Shown here: positions 38,189-47,219 of the stretch, piece by piece
Layout of the letters: each line of letters begins with the position of its first letter
How positions within the stretch are numbered: position 1 is the first letter of the stretch
NCBI RefSeq assembly: GCF_023078355.1
Contig: NZ_CP095552.1
Span: forward strand, 4,216,001 to 4,280,000
Direction: 5' to 3'
Source of the DNA: Gordonia hongkongensis
Lineage (GTDB): Bacteria; Actinomycetota; Actinomycetes; Mycobacteriales; Mycobacteriaceae
Length of the DNA: 64,000 bases
The notes under the pieces: model-generated
What the model was told of the DNA's origin: nothing
Databases searched by the model: none
What the model saw: the letters and a program-made list of their open reading frames with translations, nothing else
Made by a program: the position numbers and the translations under genes

Positions 38189-38236
38189 CGGTGTGACCAC
38201 CCGTGCTGCGTGAGCAGCCGGTCCGCCCACACCGTC
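38187..38236 (+). promoter_or_regulatory. Attenuator hairpin of the cysA2 leader
   Basis: GACGGTGTG (38187-38195) and CACACCGTC (38228-38236) form a perfect 9-bp stem starting at the leader-peptide stop codon, with an inner GCTGC/GCAGC stem at 38205-38218. A ribosome stalled on the Cys codons would lie just ahead of this structure. Confidence 0.65.
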
Positions 38237-38399
38237 GATGAGAACGGGGGCGTCTCCACCGAGGTCTGCGACCTCGTTCCCATGCGCCGTCACCCGTGCT
38301 CATCTCCCCGAGACGCGGGCATCCTTCCCGCGCCTCACCGTCTCCACCATCTCCATCTGTTCGACGACCATCACCGATCCACTCCGAAAGGACACCGCC

Positions 38400-39239
38400 A
38401 TGGCACGTTCCGACGTCCTGGTCAGCACCGAATGGGCTGAGCAGAACCTCAATGCCGACAAGACCGTCTTCGTCGAGGTCGACGAGGACACCTCGGCCTA
38501 CGACGGCGGGCACATCGCCGGCGCCGTCAAGCTCGACTGGAAGACCGACCTGCAGGATCCGGTTCGCCGCGACTTCGTCGATGCCGAACAGTTCGGCAAG
38601 TTGCTCTCCGAGCGCGGGATCGCGAACGACGACACCGTGATCCTCTACGGCGGCAACAACAACTGGTTCGCGGCCTACGCCTACTGGTACTTCAAGCTGT
38701 ACGGCCACAACGACGTCAAGCTCCTCGACGGCGGCCGCAAGAAGTGGGAACTCGACGGGCGCCCGCTGTCCAGCGACGCCGTCAGCCGTCCCGCCACGAC
38801 CTACAAGGCCGGCGAGCCGGATGTCAGCATCCGCGCGTTCCGCGATGAGGTCGTCGACGCCATCGGCACCAAGAACCTCGTCGACGTGCGCAGCCCGGAC
38901 GAGTTCTCCGGCAAGATCCTCGCGCCGGCCCACCTCCCGCAGGAGCAGAGCCAGCGTCCCGGTCACATCCCGAGCGCGATCAACGTGCCGTGGAGCAAGG
39001 CCGCCAACGAGGACGGCACCTTCAAGTCCGACGAGGAGCTCAAGGAGCTCTACGGCGAGGCCGGACTCGACGGCTCGAAGGACACCATCGCGTACTGCCG
39101 CATCGGCGAGCGGTCGAGCCACACCTGGTTCGTGCTGAAGGAACTGCTCGGCCAGCAGAACGTCAAGAACTACGACGGCAGCTGGACCGAGTACGGCTCG
39201 CTGATCGGCGTCCCGATCGAACTCGGAGAAGGAAAGTAA
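38400..39239 (+). CDS. cysA2: Thiosulfate sulfurtransferase (rhodanese)
   Basis: A 279-residue tandem rhodanese. The first, non-catalytic domain includes ILYGGNNNWFAAYAYWYFKL; the second carries the active-site cysteine in IAYCRIGERSSHTWF (about residue 230). It moves sulfur from thiosulfate to thiophilic acceptors in sulfur metabolism. AAGGAC precedes ATG 38400. The cysteine leader ORF upstream and sseC downstream place it in a sulfur-responsive operon like Rv0815c-Rv0814c. Gene symbol follows mycobacterial usage. Confidence 0.92.
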   Translation: MARSDVLVSTEWAEQNLNADKTVFVEVDEDTSAYDGGHIAGAVKLDWKTDLQDPVRRDFVDAEQFGKLLSERGIANDDTVILYGGNNNWFAAYAYWYFKLYGHNDVKLLDGGRKKWELDGRPLSSDAVSRPATTYKAGEPDVSIRAFRDEVVDAIGTKNLVDVRSPDEFSGKILAPAHLPQEQSQRPGHIPSAINVPWSKAANEDGTFKSDEELKELYGEAGLDGSKDTIAYCRIGERSSHTWFVLKELLGQQNVKNYDGSWTEYGSLIGVPIELGEGK

Positions 39240-39244
39240 GAGAT

Positions 39245-39550
39245 ATGTGTGCTGCACCCAAGCAGGGACAGAAGCTGCCCGCAGGCGTCGACGTGGAGAA
39301 GGAGACCGTCCTGACCGGACAGGTCACCGACGGCTCGGGTTCGCCCGTCGCCGGCGCCTTCGTGCGTCTGCTCGACTCGACCGGTGAGTTCACCGCCGAG
39401 GTCGTGGCATCGCCCACCGGCGACTTCCGTTTCTTCGCCGCCCCCGGCACCTGGACGCTGCGCGCCCTGTCCGCGGTGGGCAACGGCGACGTGACGATCA
39501 GCCCCGAGGGCCCCGGCATCCACGAGAAGGACATCACCGTCTCGAAGTGA
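39245..39550 (+). CDS. sseC: DUF1416 protein SseC
   Basis: A 101-residue protein of the DUF1416 family, always next to cysA2-type rhodaneses in actinobacteria. The body (VLTGQVTDGSGSPVAGAFVR, FRFFAAPGTWTLRALS) looks like a carboxypeptidase-regulatory-type beta-sandwich. The N-terminal MCAAPKQGQ keeps a cysteine at position 2. A sulfur-carrier or assembly role is often assumed but unproven. It starts five bases after the cysA2 stop and is followed by a perfect 15-bp terminator stem. Confidence 0.88.
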   Translation: MCAAPKQGQKLPAGVDVEKETVLTGQVTDGSGSPVAGAFVRLLDSTGEFTAEVVASPTGDFRFFAAPGTWTLRALSAVGNGDVTISPEGPGIHEKDITVSK

Positions 39551-39567
39551 CGCCACGCTCGACCCGG

Positions 39568-39611
39568 CAGCCCGGTCACCGCACCCGCGGTGACCGGGCT
39601 GTCTCGTTCTC
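39568..39611 (+). terminator. Terminator after sseC
   Basis: CAGCCCGGTCACCGC and GCGGTGACCGGGCTG form a perfect 15-bp stem with an ACCC loop, followed by TCTCGTTCT. It should end the cysA2-sseC transcript. Confidence 0.85.
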
Positions 39612-39617
39612 ACCGCC

Positions 39618-39716
39618 CTGAGGAGGGAGCCCGCGACCGTCACCGCCCCCTGAGGAGGGAGCCTGCGACCGCCACCGCCGCCCCCTGAGGAGGGAGCCTG
39701 CGACCGTCACGAAGGG
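39618..39716 (+). repeat. Three tandem CTGAGGAGGGAGC repeats
   Basis: CTGAGGAGGGAGC followed by CGCGACCG or TGCGACCG recurs at 39618, 39650 and 39685 (spacing 32 and 35 bases). The last copy ends CACGAAGGGCC, as in the CTGAGG dispersed repeats at 17481 and 40658, so this is a diverged tandem member of that family. Confidence 0.75.
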
Positions 39717-39764
39717 CCCACCCCTCGACGGCGCCCTGACCACGCCGGGGTTAGAATTTCCCTC

Positions 39765-39863
39765 GTGGTCCTCTTCTTCGAAATCCTGCTGATCCTGGCC
39801 GCTGTGCTGATCACCTGGTTCGGTGTCTACACCCTGTACCGTCTGGTGACCGACGAGTCGTGA
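39765..39863 (+). CDS. Small membrane protein, 32 residues
   Basis: GTG start, sequence [20 protein letters not shown] then [12 protein letters not shown]: a single membrane helix with a short charged tail. TAGAAT at 39752-39757 ends 7 bases before the GTG, fitting a leaderless promoter. Its stop overlaps the GTG of the nitrobindin-like gene (GTGA), so it is the coupled first gene of a small operon. Function unknown. Confidence 0.65.
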   Translation: MVLFFEILLILAAVLITWFGVYTLYRLVTDES

Positions 39864-40561
39864 CGTCCTCACCCGGAGATCCGGCCGCGGACGGCCCCGC
39901 CGGCGCGGAGTCATCCGGTGACGGGTTCGCCGCCGACGCCCGCCGGTCGGGCGACGAGGCGATCAGTCAGGCCGAGGCCCGGGCGGTGGAGTCCGGCAGC
40001 CGTGAACGCAACGTCCCCACATGGGATGATCTGCCGCTCCCGGCCGACACCGCGAACCTCCGCCTCGGCGCGGACCTGCATCCCGGCCTCCTCGCACTCC
40101 TGCCGCTCGTCGGCGTATGGCGTGGCGAGGGCGAAGGCCACGATCCCCAGTCGGACACCGACTATCACTTCGCTCAGCAGATCGTCGTGTCCCACGATGG
40201 CCAGAACTTCCTCACCTGGGAGTCCCGCTCGTGGGTGATCGACGACGACGCTGCCTACCAGCGGCCCGACCTCCGCGAGTCCGGGTTCTGGCGGATCGGT
40301 GAGGACGACACCATCGAATTGCTCCTCGCCCACGCCGAGGGCTCGATCGAACTCTTCTACGGCACTCCCCTGAACCAGACCACCTGGGAACTCGCCACCG
40401 ACGTCGTCATCAAGGCCGAATCAGGTCAACGCACCGGTGGCGCCAAACGCCTGTACGGACTCGTCGCCGACGGCGACCTCGCCTACGTCGAGGAGCGCGT
40501 CGACGCCGACGGGGACCTCACCCCACGGCTCTCCGCCAAGCTGCGCCGCCACGTCGGCTGA
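39860..40561 (+). CDS. Nitrobindin-like (FABP-family) heme-binding protein
   Basis: A 233-residue protein whose C-terminal 165 residues form the ten-stranded nitrobindin/THAP4-like barrel. The diagnostic GxWxGxG motif reads [13 protein letters not shown], followed by [20 protein letters not shown] and [20 protein letters not shown]. Known relatives (Rv0813c family) bind ferric heme and handle nitric oxide or peroxynitrite. The N-terminal 65 residues are acidic and disordered. It closes the block that matches Rv0824c-Rv0813c and is coupled to the 32-residue membrane protein. Confidence 0.85.
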   Translation: MTSSPGDPAADGPAGAESSGDGFAADARRSGDEAISQAEARAVESGSRERNVPTWDDLPLPADTANLRLGADLHPGLLALLPLVGVWRGEGEGHDPQSDTDYHFAQQIVVSHDGQNFLTWESRSWVIDDDAAYQRPDLRESGFWRIGEDDTIELLLAHAEGSIELFYGTPLNQTTWELATDVVIKAESGQRTGGAKRLYGLVADGDLAYVEERVDADGDLTPRLSAKLRRHVG

Positions 40562-40567
40562 CCCACC

Positions 40568-41581
40568 TCATCGACGGAACCCGCGGCAGGGACGCGCGCC
40601 CTGTTCCCGACGGCTCGCACATTCGCCCCGCTCGCTTCGCTCCCGGCGGCTCCCCCTGCTCCCTGAGGTGCGAGCGAAGCGCGCCTCGAAGGGCCGCCGA
40701 TCCGAGAACGCAAGATACAGATTGCGTTTCGGCAGTGCGCTGTACACCGGCGCGCCGAGCATGACGACGACCGAACCGTAGGCGGTGACCTCCCCCGGCC
40801 GACCCGCCCAACCGGGATGCACGGTTCCCGACCTCGACATGTACGGTGCGTGCCCGGCCGTGCCGCCGCCCCGGCGACCGACGACCGAGAACACCTCGGC
40901 GCGGGCGGATTGCGGGGAGAGTTCGAAGACGGCACGCCCACCCGGTGGGCATTCGACGAAGGTGAACTCCGTGCCGGACCGATGGACCACCCCGATCCAG
41001 TCGCTGCCCGAGTTGCGTACGACGAACGTCGAGCCGCCCGTCCGGTACTGGTACGAGACACCGGCCGCCGCGGCATCGAGCATGTGCCGACCGGAGACAC
41101 CGCCGTTCCACTCCGCGCTCCACGGGGTGAGATATCGCTGGTCGAGGAACTCGCGGCGGGTGGGGATCGGAACCGTCACCGGCATCACCCGCCCGTCGCG
41201 CACCCACACCGCGCCGTACAGAACCGGCCGGCCGGCAGCGGTGCGGGGGGCCTGGAGGTAGGTGAGCGAATCCACCTCCGGCAGAGCGATTTCCGAACCG
41301 GGAGTCAAGAGTTCGACATACGACCGGCCATCCTCGAGCAGGACCACGGCAGCCACGTCGTGCACACCGCGGTTGTGGACGGCGATGCGGTCACCGGGCT
41401 CCCGCGACAGGTCCTCGGCGTGGAACAAGCCGGCGGCGTGCGGGTCGGCGAACGCGAATCGGGGTGCCGACGCCGTCCCGAAGTCCGGGTCGCCCGGGGT
41501 CCAGTAGTTCTCGCCCACCACGGGTTCGATGCGATCGCGATCCTGCGTCCCGACCGCCGCGGCGACATGCATGGTCACCAT
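40568..41581 (-). CDS. Unrecognised protein, C-terminus overrun by a repeat
   Basis: I do not recognise this 337-residue protein. It has no signal peptide or membrane helix; beta-rich segments such as AVHNRGVHDVAAVVLLEDGR and TFVVRNSGSDWIGVVH recur, suggesting one or two beta-sandwich units. GGGAG precedes ATG 41581. The last 45 or so residues (from RRPFEARFARTSG) are translated from a CTGAGG dispersed repeat at 40658-40695 and the sequence beyond, so the native C-terminus was probably replaced by repeat insertion. It is convergent with the nitrobindin-like gene. Confidence 0.6.
   Translation of the reverse strand: MVTMHVAAAVGTQDRDRIEPVVGENYWTPGDPDFGTASAPRFAFADPHAAGLFHAEDLSREPGDRIAVHNRGVHDVAAVVLLEDGRSYVELLTPGSEIALPEVDSLTYLQAPRTAAGRPVLYGAVWVRDGRVMPVTVPIPTRREFLDQRYLTPWSAEWNGGVSGRHMLDAAAAGVSYQYRTGGSTFVVRNSGSDWIGVVHRSGTEFTFVECPPGGRAVFELSPQSARAEVFSVVGRRGGGTAGHAPYMSRSGTVHPGWAGRPGEVTAYGSVVVMLGAPVYSALPKRNLYLAFSDRRPFEARFARTSGSRGSRRERSERGECASRREQGARPCRGFRR
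40658..40695 (+). repeat. CTGAGG-type dispersed repeat, copy 4
   Basis: GCTCCCTGAGGTGCGAGCGA then AGCGCGCCTCGAAGGGC, closely matching the copy at 17481-17515 and the complement of 9241-9286. It lies inside the 3' end of the minus-strand gene 40568-41581. Confidence 0.8.
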
Positions 41582-41699
41582 GTCTTCTTCTCCCTCTCGA
41601 CGCCCCGGCGGGCGCCGTGGACTGTGCTGTGCTCCCAGTCCAGCGGTTTCACGCCGCGGTTTCGCGAGTACTGCGCTACGCGAATCTCGTAGCGCTGCC

Positions 41700-43823
41700 C
41701 TACCTGCGCCCGGACCGGTTTCGGATGGAACCGGGACGCAGATCGAGTCGACGCAGCAGCTGTGCGTTCAACGCCACGACCACCGTCGAGGCGGACATCA
41801 GGATCGCGCCGACACTCATGGGCAGGACGAACCCGATCGGCGCCAGGATCCCGGCCGCCAACGGCACCGAGATGAGGTTGTAACCCGCTGCCCACCAGAG
41901 GTTCTGCGCCATCTTCCGGTAGCCGGCACGCGACAGCTCGATGACCGACAGGACCGATCGCGGATCAGAGGAGGCGAGGATGACGCCGGCCGAGCCGATG
42001 GCCACGTCGGTGCCGGCACCGATCGCGATCCCGACGTCGGCCTGCGCGAGTGCGGGGGCGTCGTTGACGCCGTCGCCGACCATCGCGACGCGACGACCTT
42101 CGTGCTGCAGGTCCGCGACAATGGCGGCCTTGTCCTCGGGCCGGACCCCGGCGTACACCCGGTCGATGCCCAACCGGCCGGCGACATCGTCGGCCACCGC
42201 CTGCGCGTCGCCGGTGATCATCACGACCTGCACGTCGAGAGCGTGGAGTTCGTCCACGGCCACACGCGACTCCGGACGGACCTCGTCGGCGAGCCGGAAC
42301 GCCCCTACGACACGATCGTCGACGAGCACGTGCAGGATGATCGCCCCCTGCTCCCGCCACGACGACGCGACGGGCAGTTCGTCGAGGCCGTGCTCGGCGA
42401 GCAGGTTGGGTCCACCCACCCGGACCCCGTGGCCGTCGACGGATGCAGACACCCCCACCGCAGGCGACGAGGAGAAGTCCTGTGCGACGGGCAGATCGAT
42501 TCCCTCATCTCGAGCGGCCCGCACGATCGCCGAGGCCAGCGGATGCTCACTGCCCGCCTCCGCGGCGGCCGCGAGGGTCAGCACTCGACGCCGGTCCTGC
42601 CCGGGAGCCGGTTCGAGCTCGAGGACGGTCGGTTCTCCCTTCGTCAGGGTGCCGGTCTTGTCGAAGAGCACGGCGTCGACGTTGCGCATCGACTCGAGGG
42701 CGAGCCTGTCCTTGATCAGGACCCCGGCACGCGCGGCCCGCTCTGTGGCGATGGAGACGACGAGCGGGATCGCGAGTCCCAACGCGTGGGGGCATGCGAT
42801 GACCAGCACCGTGATCACGCGAACGACGGCCTCGTCGGGCGATCCGACCGCGGTCCAGGCGATCGCGGTGAGGACCGCGGCGCCGAGTGCGAACCAGAAC
42901 AGCCACCCGGCCGCGGTATCGGCGAGTCGTTGGGCCCGTGACGACGATGCCTGCGCATCGGCGACGAGGCGTCCGATCCCGGCCAGCGCGGTGTCGTCGC
43001 CGGTCGCGGTCACGCGGACCCGCAGTCCGGAATCGGTCGCGACGGTGCCGGCGACCACGACGTCACCGACCTCCCGCCGAACGGGTGCCGACTCCCCGGT
43101 GACCATCGACTCGTCCATGCTCGCCGAACCGTCGACGATGGCGCCGTCGGCGGGCACGGACCCGCCGGGCCGGACGACGACCACGTCGCCGACGACCAGT
43201 TCCTCGGGAGATACCGAGATGATGTCGCTGCCCACGACCTTCTCGGCCTCGTCCGGAAGGAGCGCGGCGAGTGAGTCGAGAGCCGATGTCGTCCGGGCCA
43301 GCGAGCGCATCTCGATCCAGTGGCCGAGCAGCATGATCACGACGAGCAGTGCCAGCTCCCACCAGAAATTCAGGTGGTGGTCGAACAGGTGCAGCGTCGA
43401 ACCCCAGGAGGCTACGAAGGCGACGGTGAGCGCGAGGGAGATCAGAAGCATCATCCCCGGGCGACGAGCTCGGAGCTCGGCGGCCGCGCCGACGAGGAAC
43501 GGGCGCCCGCCCCACACATAGAGAACTGTGCCGAGCAGCGGCGACACCCACCGGACCCACTCCGCGTCGGGCAGACCGTAGCCGAGGATGTCGGCGAACA
43601 TGTCGTTGAAGGCCACGGTCGGGACCGCCAGCACGAGCATGATCCAGAACAGTCGCCGGAACTGCGCGACGTGGTCGCCGTGGCCCGCGTGGCTGTCATG
43701 TCCGCCGTGGCCGGTGTGATCGGCGTGCTTCTCGTGGCCGTCGTGCCCGGGATCGACCTGGGGGCGGTGCGCGTGGTCGGCCGGTGCCGGCGTTGTCGGC
43801 GGATGGTCGTGGTGCGTGTTCAT
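41700..43823 (-). CDS. copB: Copper-translocating P1B-type ATPase, CopB-like
   Basis: A 707-residue heavy-metal pump. The N-terminus (residues 1-50) is histidine-rich (HDGHEKHADHTGHGGHDSHA) and replaces the CxxC domain of CopA. The metal site in helix 6 is CPH (VIACPHALG), typical of CopB-type copper or silver exporters. The phosphorylation site is DKTGTLTKG, the HP motif SEHPLASA, and the hinge GDGVNDAPALAQAD. ATG 43823 begins the His-rich region; the longer frame is featureless. CsoR-like palindromes sit 13-62 bases upstream, so copper-induced expression is likely. Confidence 0.92.
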   Translation of the reverse strand: MNTHHDHPPTTPAPADHAHRPQVDPGHDGHEKHADHTGHGGHDSHAGHGDHVAQFRRLFWIMLVLAVPTVAFNDMFADILGYGLPDAEWVRWVSPLLGTVLYVWGGRPFLVGAAAELRARRPGMMLLISLALTVAFVASWGSTLHLFDHHLNFWWELALLVVIMLLGHWIEMRSLARTTSALDSLAALLPDEAEKVVGSDIISVSPEELVVGDVVVVRPGGSVPADGAIVDGSASMDESMVTGESAPVRREVGDVVVAGTVATDSGLRVRVTATGDDTALAGIGRLVADAQASSSRAQRLADTAAGWLFWFALGAAVLTAIAWTAVGSPDEAVVRVITVLVIACPHALGLAIPLVVSIATERAARAGVLIKDRLALESMRNVDAVLFDKTGTLTKGEPTVLELEPAPGQDRRRVLTLAAAAEAGSEHPLASAIVRAARDEGIDLPVAQDFSSSPAVGVSASVDGHGVRVGGPNLLAEHGLDELPVASSWREQGAIILHVLVDDRVVGAFRLADEVRPESRVAVDELHALDVQVVMITGDAQAVADDVAGRLGIDRVYAGVRPEDKAAIVADLQHEGRRVAMVGDGVNDAPALAQADVGIAIGAGTDVAIGSAGVILASSDPRSVLSVIELSRAGYRKMAQNLWWAAGYNLISVPLAAGILAPIGFVLPMSVGAILMSASTVVVALNAQLLRRLDLRPGSIRNRSGRR

Positions 43824-43835
43824 GAGGTCGAGGAT

Positions 43836-43885
43836 ATACCCCCCTAGGGTATGAACGCCAGGGGTACGTCTACCCTGTAGGGGTA
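43836..43885 (-). promoter_or_regulatory. Two CsoR-like palindromes upstream of copB
   Basis: ATACCCCCCTAGGGTAT (43836-43852) and TACCCTGTAGGGGTA (43871-43885) are both TACCC/GGGTA palindromes of the type bound by the copper sensor CsoR. The rest of 43886-44170 holds only a GGCCCCCG/CGGGGGCC hairpin (43919-43978), a possible terminator, and no gene. No csoR gene is in this window. Confidence 0.65.
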
Positions 43886-44170
43886 TTCCCGGAATGAACC
43901 CGTCAGCAGACATGGAACGGCCCCCGCACCGCCCTCGAAGGGCCTGTGCCGACCGGACCGGGTCGGGATACGGGGGCCGGGTGACCACCTGGTATTCGCT
44001 TGCGCCGACCGGCGGGAATCCCGCCTCGGTGCGACACGAATGCCACACGGTCAACTGCTAACGGATGGTCACCTCACATGTCCGATGAGAAATCACTATC
44101 AGACCACCTCCTTCCTTGTGTACCCGCGAACGTACGCCCGATTCGGGGGGGCCGCAACGGATTAAGGCGG

Positions 44171-44866
44171 TCAGGGAGTCGGCACCGGCGCCACGGACGG
44201 GCCGGGAGCCGGGGACGGCGCACCGGAGGGTGCCGAGCTCGGGCCGGGCAGCGGCTTCGCGTCGGGCGGCAATGACTCGACGACCTCGATCTTCGATCGG
44301 AACGTGTCGTCGGTGATCACCTCGATCGAGTTGATCATCCAACGGTCGCCCTCGCGTTTCATGTCGAAGGTCAGCCGCGACGGATTGATGCTCACGAGCT
44401 CCTTGTTGCCGCGGGTCACCGACTGGTTCATGAAGATCAGGACCTGCGAGGTGTCCTGGGTGTTGGTCACCACACCCGCGTCCTGGATCGTCACCTCGGA
44501 CACCACCGACTGCTTGCGCACCTCGGCGGCGAGATTGTTGTCGGTGATCAGCTTCGTGTACTCCGGCTTCGCCGGCCCGGTGAGCACACTCATCGACTGG
44601 TCGATGTGCTCGGTGACGTTCTCGGCGTTGTACCCGAACATCGTCGTCGCGTAGTCCCGGGCCGCCGCCAGCGACGATGCGCGAGCGTCCTCGATCCCGC
44701 GGCCCTGGGTGAAGCGAAAGCCGAGAAATGCGGTCACGGCGATCGCGGCGACCAGCACCACGCCGAGTGCGATCAGACCCAGGCGCCCCTTGCGCAGGGC
44801 GAATCGAGATCCGGTCGACTTCGGCGCGGGCTCGGATCGGGGCGCGGACTCGGAGCGGGCCGACAT
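44171..44866 (-). CDS. mam4B: Mce-associated membrane protein (Mam4B-like)
   Basis: A 231-residue protein with a basic cytosolic N-terminus, one membrane helix (LGLIALGVVLVAAIAVTAFL) and an extracytoplasmic domain with an NTF2-like pattern (AAARDYATTMFGYNAENVTE). The C-terminus is Pro/Ala/Ser-rich. Mam proteins are thought to stabilise Mce complexes. ATG 44866 overlaps the stop of the upstream mam gene (ATGA); the frame opens four codons earlier. It is the last gene of the mce4 operon, equivalent to Rv3492c. Confidence 0.82.
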   Translation of the reverse strand: MSARSESAPRSEPAPKSTGSRFALRKGRLGLIALGVVLVAAIAVTAFLGFRFTQGRGIEDARASSLAAARDYATTMFGYNAENVTEHIDQSMSVLTGPAKPEYTKLITDNNLAAEVRKQSVVSEVTIQDAGVVTNTQDTSQVLIFMNQSVTRGNKELVSINPSRLTFDMKREGDRWMINSIEVITDDTFRSKIEVVESLPPDAKPLPGPSSAPSGAPSPAPGPSVAPVPTP

Positions 44867-45822
44867 CACGCCACCCACTCGAAGTCGGTCATCTTGAGGT
44901 CGCCGTTGATCCGCGTCATGTCCACCCGCCAGCGGAACACCTTCTCCTGTGACGGCACCTCGCCGTCGAGCGATCGCTGATGCCAGCCGAACACCATGAT
45001 GACCGAGCCTTCGTCAGGTTCGGCCTTGGTCACCGCGGACGAGAGGATGAGCGAGCGGGTCTCGAGCTTGCCGTCCCGGACAAGGGCCGCCACCTGCTGG
45101 ATGTTGTTCTCGACCTCTTGCTTGACCTTGCCGCTCGTGTCCTCCTGGACCGACGTCAGCGTCTGGTCGACGGTGTCGGGATTCATGCTGGTCAGGTTCA
45201 CGAGAACCTGCGAAGCGAACGCGGAATACTCGGCCCGCAGGTCGTCGGTCCGGTCCTGACGCGCGATGCCGAGCGCGAACACCACCGATGCGATGGCGCA
45301 CACGACGATGACCACAAGCGCCACGACAACGCCCACGACGGCGCGCGGTGAGCGACGCCCCGACCCGCGATACCTGATGCCGCGCTTGCGTTTCGGCGTG
45401 CCCGTGGACGCCGACGCCGCGGCCGTCCGGGCACGCCGGCGCTCCCGATAACTCACCGTCTTCTCGACCTCGGACGGGTCGGGCGCGATCTCCGCGGCGA
45501 CGGACTCGGAATCCGGCGCGGTGTCAGCCGCCGGGGACGCCGTCGACGTCGCGTCCTGCGTCGGTTCCGCGGATGTCGGTGAGGCGCTGTCGACGTCTTC
45601 CGCCGCGGTGCCGGGCTCGTCGACCGGCGGCACCGGTGCGGCCGGCTTCGACGGCTTCTTGCCCGCCGGACGTCCACGCCGGATCGGCGCCGACCGCACG
45701 GGCCGCTTCGTATTCCGGCGATCGCCCGAACCCGCACGATCCGCGCCACTGCGATTCGGGGACGTCGTGCCGGGACCGTCCGGCGTCACGGGGTGACCGT
45801 CCCGCTGATCATCGTCTGCCAT
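44866..45822 (-). CDS. mam4A: Mce-associated membrane protein (Mam4A-like)
   Basis: A 318-residue protein with a long charged cytosolic part (about 160 residues, Pro/Ala/Glu-rich), one membrane helix (VVGVVVALVVIVVCAIASVV) and an extracytoplasmic domain similar in pattern to the next gene (SAFASQVLVNLTSMNPDTVD). ATG 45822 overlaps mce4F by 37 bases; a GTG at 45789 would give the 4-base GTGA overlap common in this operon and may be the true start. Equivalent to Rv3493c. Confidence 0.8.
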   Translation of the reverse strand: MADDDQRDGHPVTPDGPGTTSPNRSGADRAGSGDRRNTKRPVRSAPIRRGRPAGKKPSKPAAPVPPVDEPGTAAEDVDSASPTSAEPTQDATSTASPAADTAPDSESVAAEIAPDPSEVEKTVSYRERRRARTAAASASTGTPKRKRGIRYRGSGRRSPRAVVGVVVALVVIVVCAIASVVFALGIARQDRTDDLRAEYSAFASQVLVNLTSMNPDTVDQTLTSVQEDTSGKVKQEVENNIQQVAALVRDGKLETRSLILSSAVTKAEPDEGSVIMVFGWHQRSLDGEVPSQEKVFRWRVDMTRINGDLKMTDFEWVA

Positions 45823-47219
45823 GTACTGCTCTGTTCCTGCTCATCGCTGCCGGCCCCGGCGTTGTACGTCTTGCCGTCGGGTCCGATGAAGTTGCCCGAA
45901 TCCGGGTCGTAGGTCGTCGCATACACCGCGGGCTCCGCGTCGAAGTCCTTCGGTGTGCCCGGTGTCACGGTACCGGAGGACGCCGGCTGCCATTTCAGCC
46001 CGAAGGGCAACCCGCTCTGGAACGGGTCGACCGAGCCCGGTTTCGGTACGTAGCCTGTGGCACACTCTGCGGGGGTGGGTGCGCGACGGCCCGGAAACTC
46101 CGCGCACGGATAGTTACGCGCACCGCGGACGGCGATGTTGGAGTTCTGCGGCACCCGGCACAGCATTCCCGGCGGGAGCTCCCGGGCGGTCTGCACCGAC
46201 GGCCAACGCCAGTCCTCCTTGGGGAGGAAACCGATGTTGCACGGCGGCCGGTCCTGGAAACCGAGCGAGAAGTTCACGTTCGGACCGAACCGGTTGGTGC
46301 CGGTGTTCACCGCCGTGATCAACGAACTGACCAGTCGCGGATAGAGAACGAGCACCTGCTTCCAGTTCGGCAGGTACACCACCTGGGTCTTGGCGATCGT
46401 ACCGAGGTTCGACACGAGCAACGGGTACGACGCACCGAGGGATTCGAAGAGTTCCTGACTCTTCGACGCGGTCGACGGCCCCTTGCGCAGGATGTCGCCG
46501 ATCTCGGGCCGGTTCGCCCGCAACTGATCGGTGAACGCGGTGACGTTTCTTGTCCAGGAACGGATGTCGTCGGCCGTACGTGACTGGGTTGCCAGCAGTG
46601 GTGCGCCCTGTTCGACGAGTTGGATTGTCGTGTCGGTGTTCTTGTTCGCCTCGTCGACGAACAGCACCATCGAGTCCAGCAGGCGCTGCAACGCCTCCCC
46701 GGTGCCGTTGAACGCGATGAACGCCTCGTCCATCAGCGACCGCAAACGGGTGTCACCGATCTCGGCCAGCAGGCGGTCGGCCTGGTCGAGCATCGCCGAG
46801 ATCTCCACCGGGACCTCGTCGGTCGACACCGTCGCGCCGTCCTGCAGGTATTCGCCGGACTCGCCCGCCTCGGGATCCGGCGTGAACTCGACGAACTGCT
46901 CACCGATCGCGGAGACGCTGCGCACCGACGCGGTCGACGAAGCCGGGATCTCCGCGCTGTTCTCGATCGTCAGCACCGCTTCGACGCCGGTGTCGGTCAG
47001 CTGCACGGAGTCGACCTTGCCGACGTACACGCCGCGGTAGCTGACGTTCGCGTTCTGGTACAGCCCACCGCTGGTGGGCAGCAGCAGCTGCACCTGGTAA
47101 CTGCCGACCCCGAACATCGACGGGATGCGGATGTAGAACAGCGCCATCACCACCATCGCGACCACGGTCACGATGGCGAAGATCATCAGCTGCATCCGGA
47201 CGAATCTCGTGATCTTCAT
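45786..47219 (-). CDS. mce4F: Mce4F, MCE-family sterol-import protein
   Basis: A 477-residue subunit of the Mce4 sterol importer. A single N-terminal helix (LMIFAIVTVVAMVVMALFYI) anchors an MCE/MlaD domain (YQVQLLLPTSGGLYQNANVS, YRGVYVGKVDSVQLTDTGVE), followed by a long helical region that forms the transport tube, and a Pro-rich tail. Its ATG shares one base with the mce4E stop (TGATG). It is the sixth mce gene in the set, as in Rv3494c. Confidence 0.92.
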   Translation of the reverse strand: MKITRFVRMQLMIFAIVTVVAMVVMALFYIRIPSMFGVGSYQVQLLLPTSGGLYQNANVSYRGVYVGKVDSVQLTDTGVEAVLTIENSAEIPASSTASVRSVSAIGEQFVEFTPDPEAGESGEYLQDGATVSTDEVPVEISAMLDQADRLLAEIGDTRLRSLMDEAFIAFNGTGEALQRLLDSMVLFVDEANKNTDTTIQLVEQGAPLLATQSRTADDIRSWTRNVTAFTDQLRANRPEIGDILRKGPSTASKSQELFESLGASYPLLVSNLGTIAKTQVVYLPNWKQVLVLYPRLVSSLITAVNTGTNRFGPNVNFSLGFQDRPPCNIGFLPKEDWRWPSVQTARELPPGMLCRVPQNSNIAVRGARNYPCAEFPGRRAPTPAECATGYVPKPGSVDPFQSGLPFGLKWQPASSGTVTPGTPKDFDAEPAVYATTYDPDSGNFIGPDGKTYNAGAGSDEQEQSSTWQTMISGTVTP

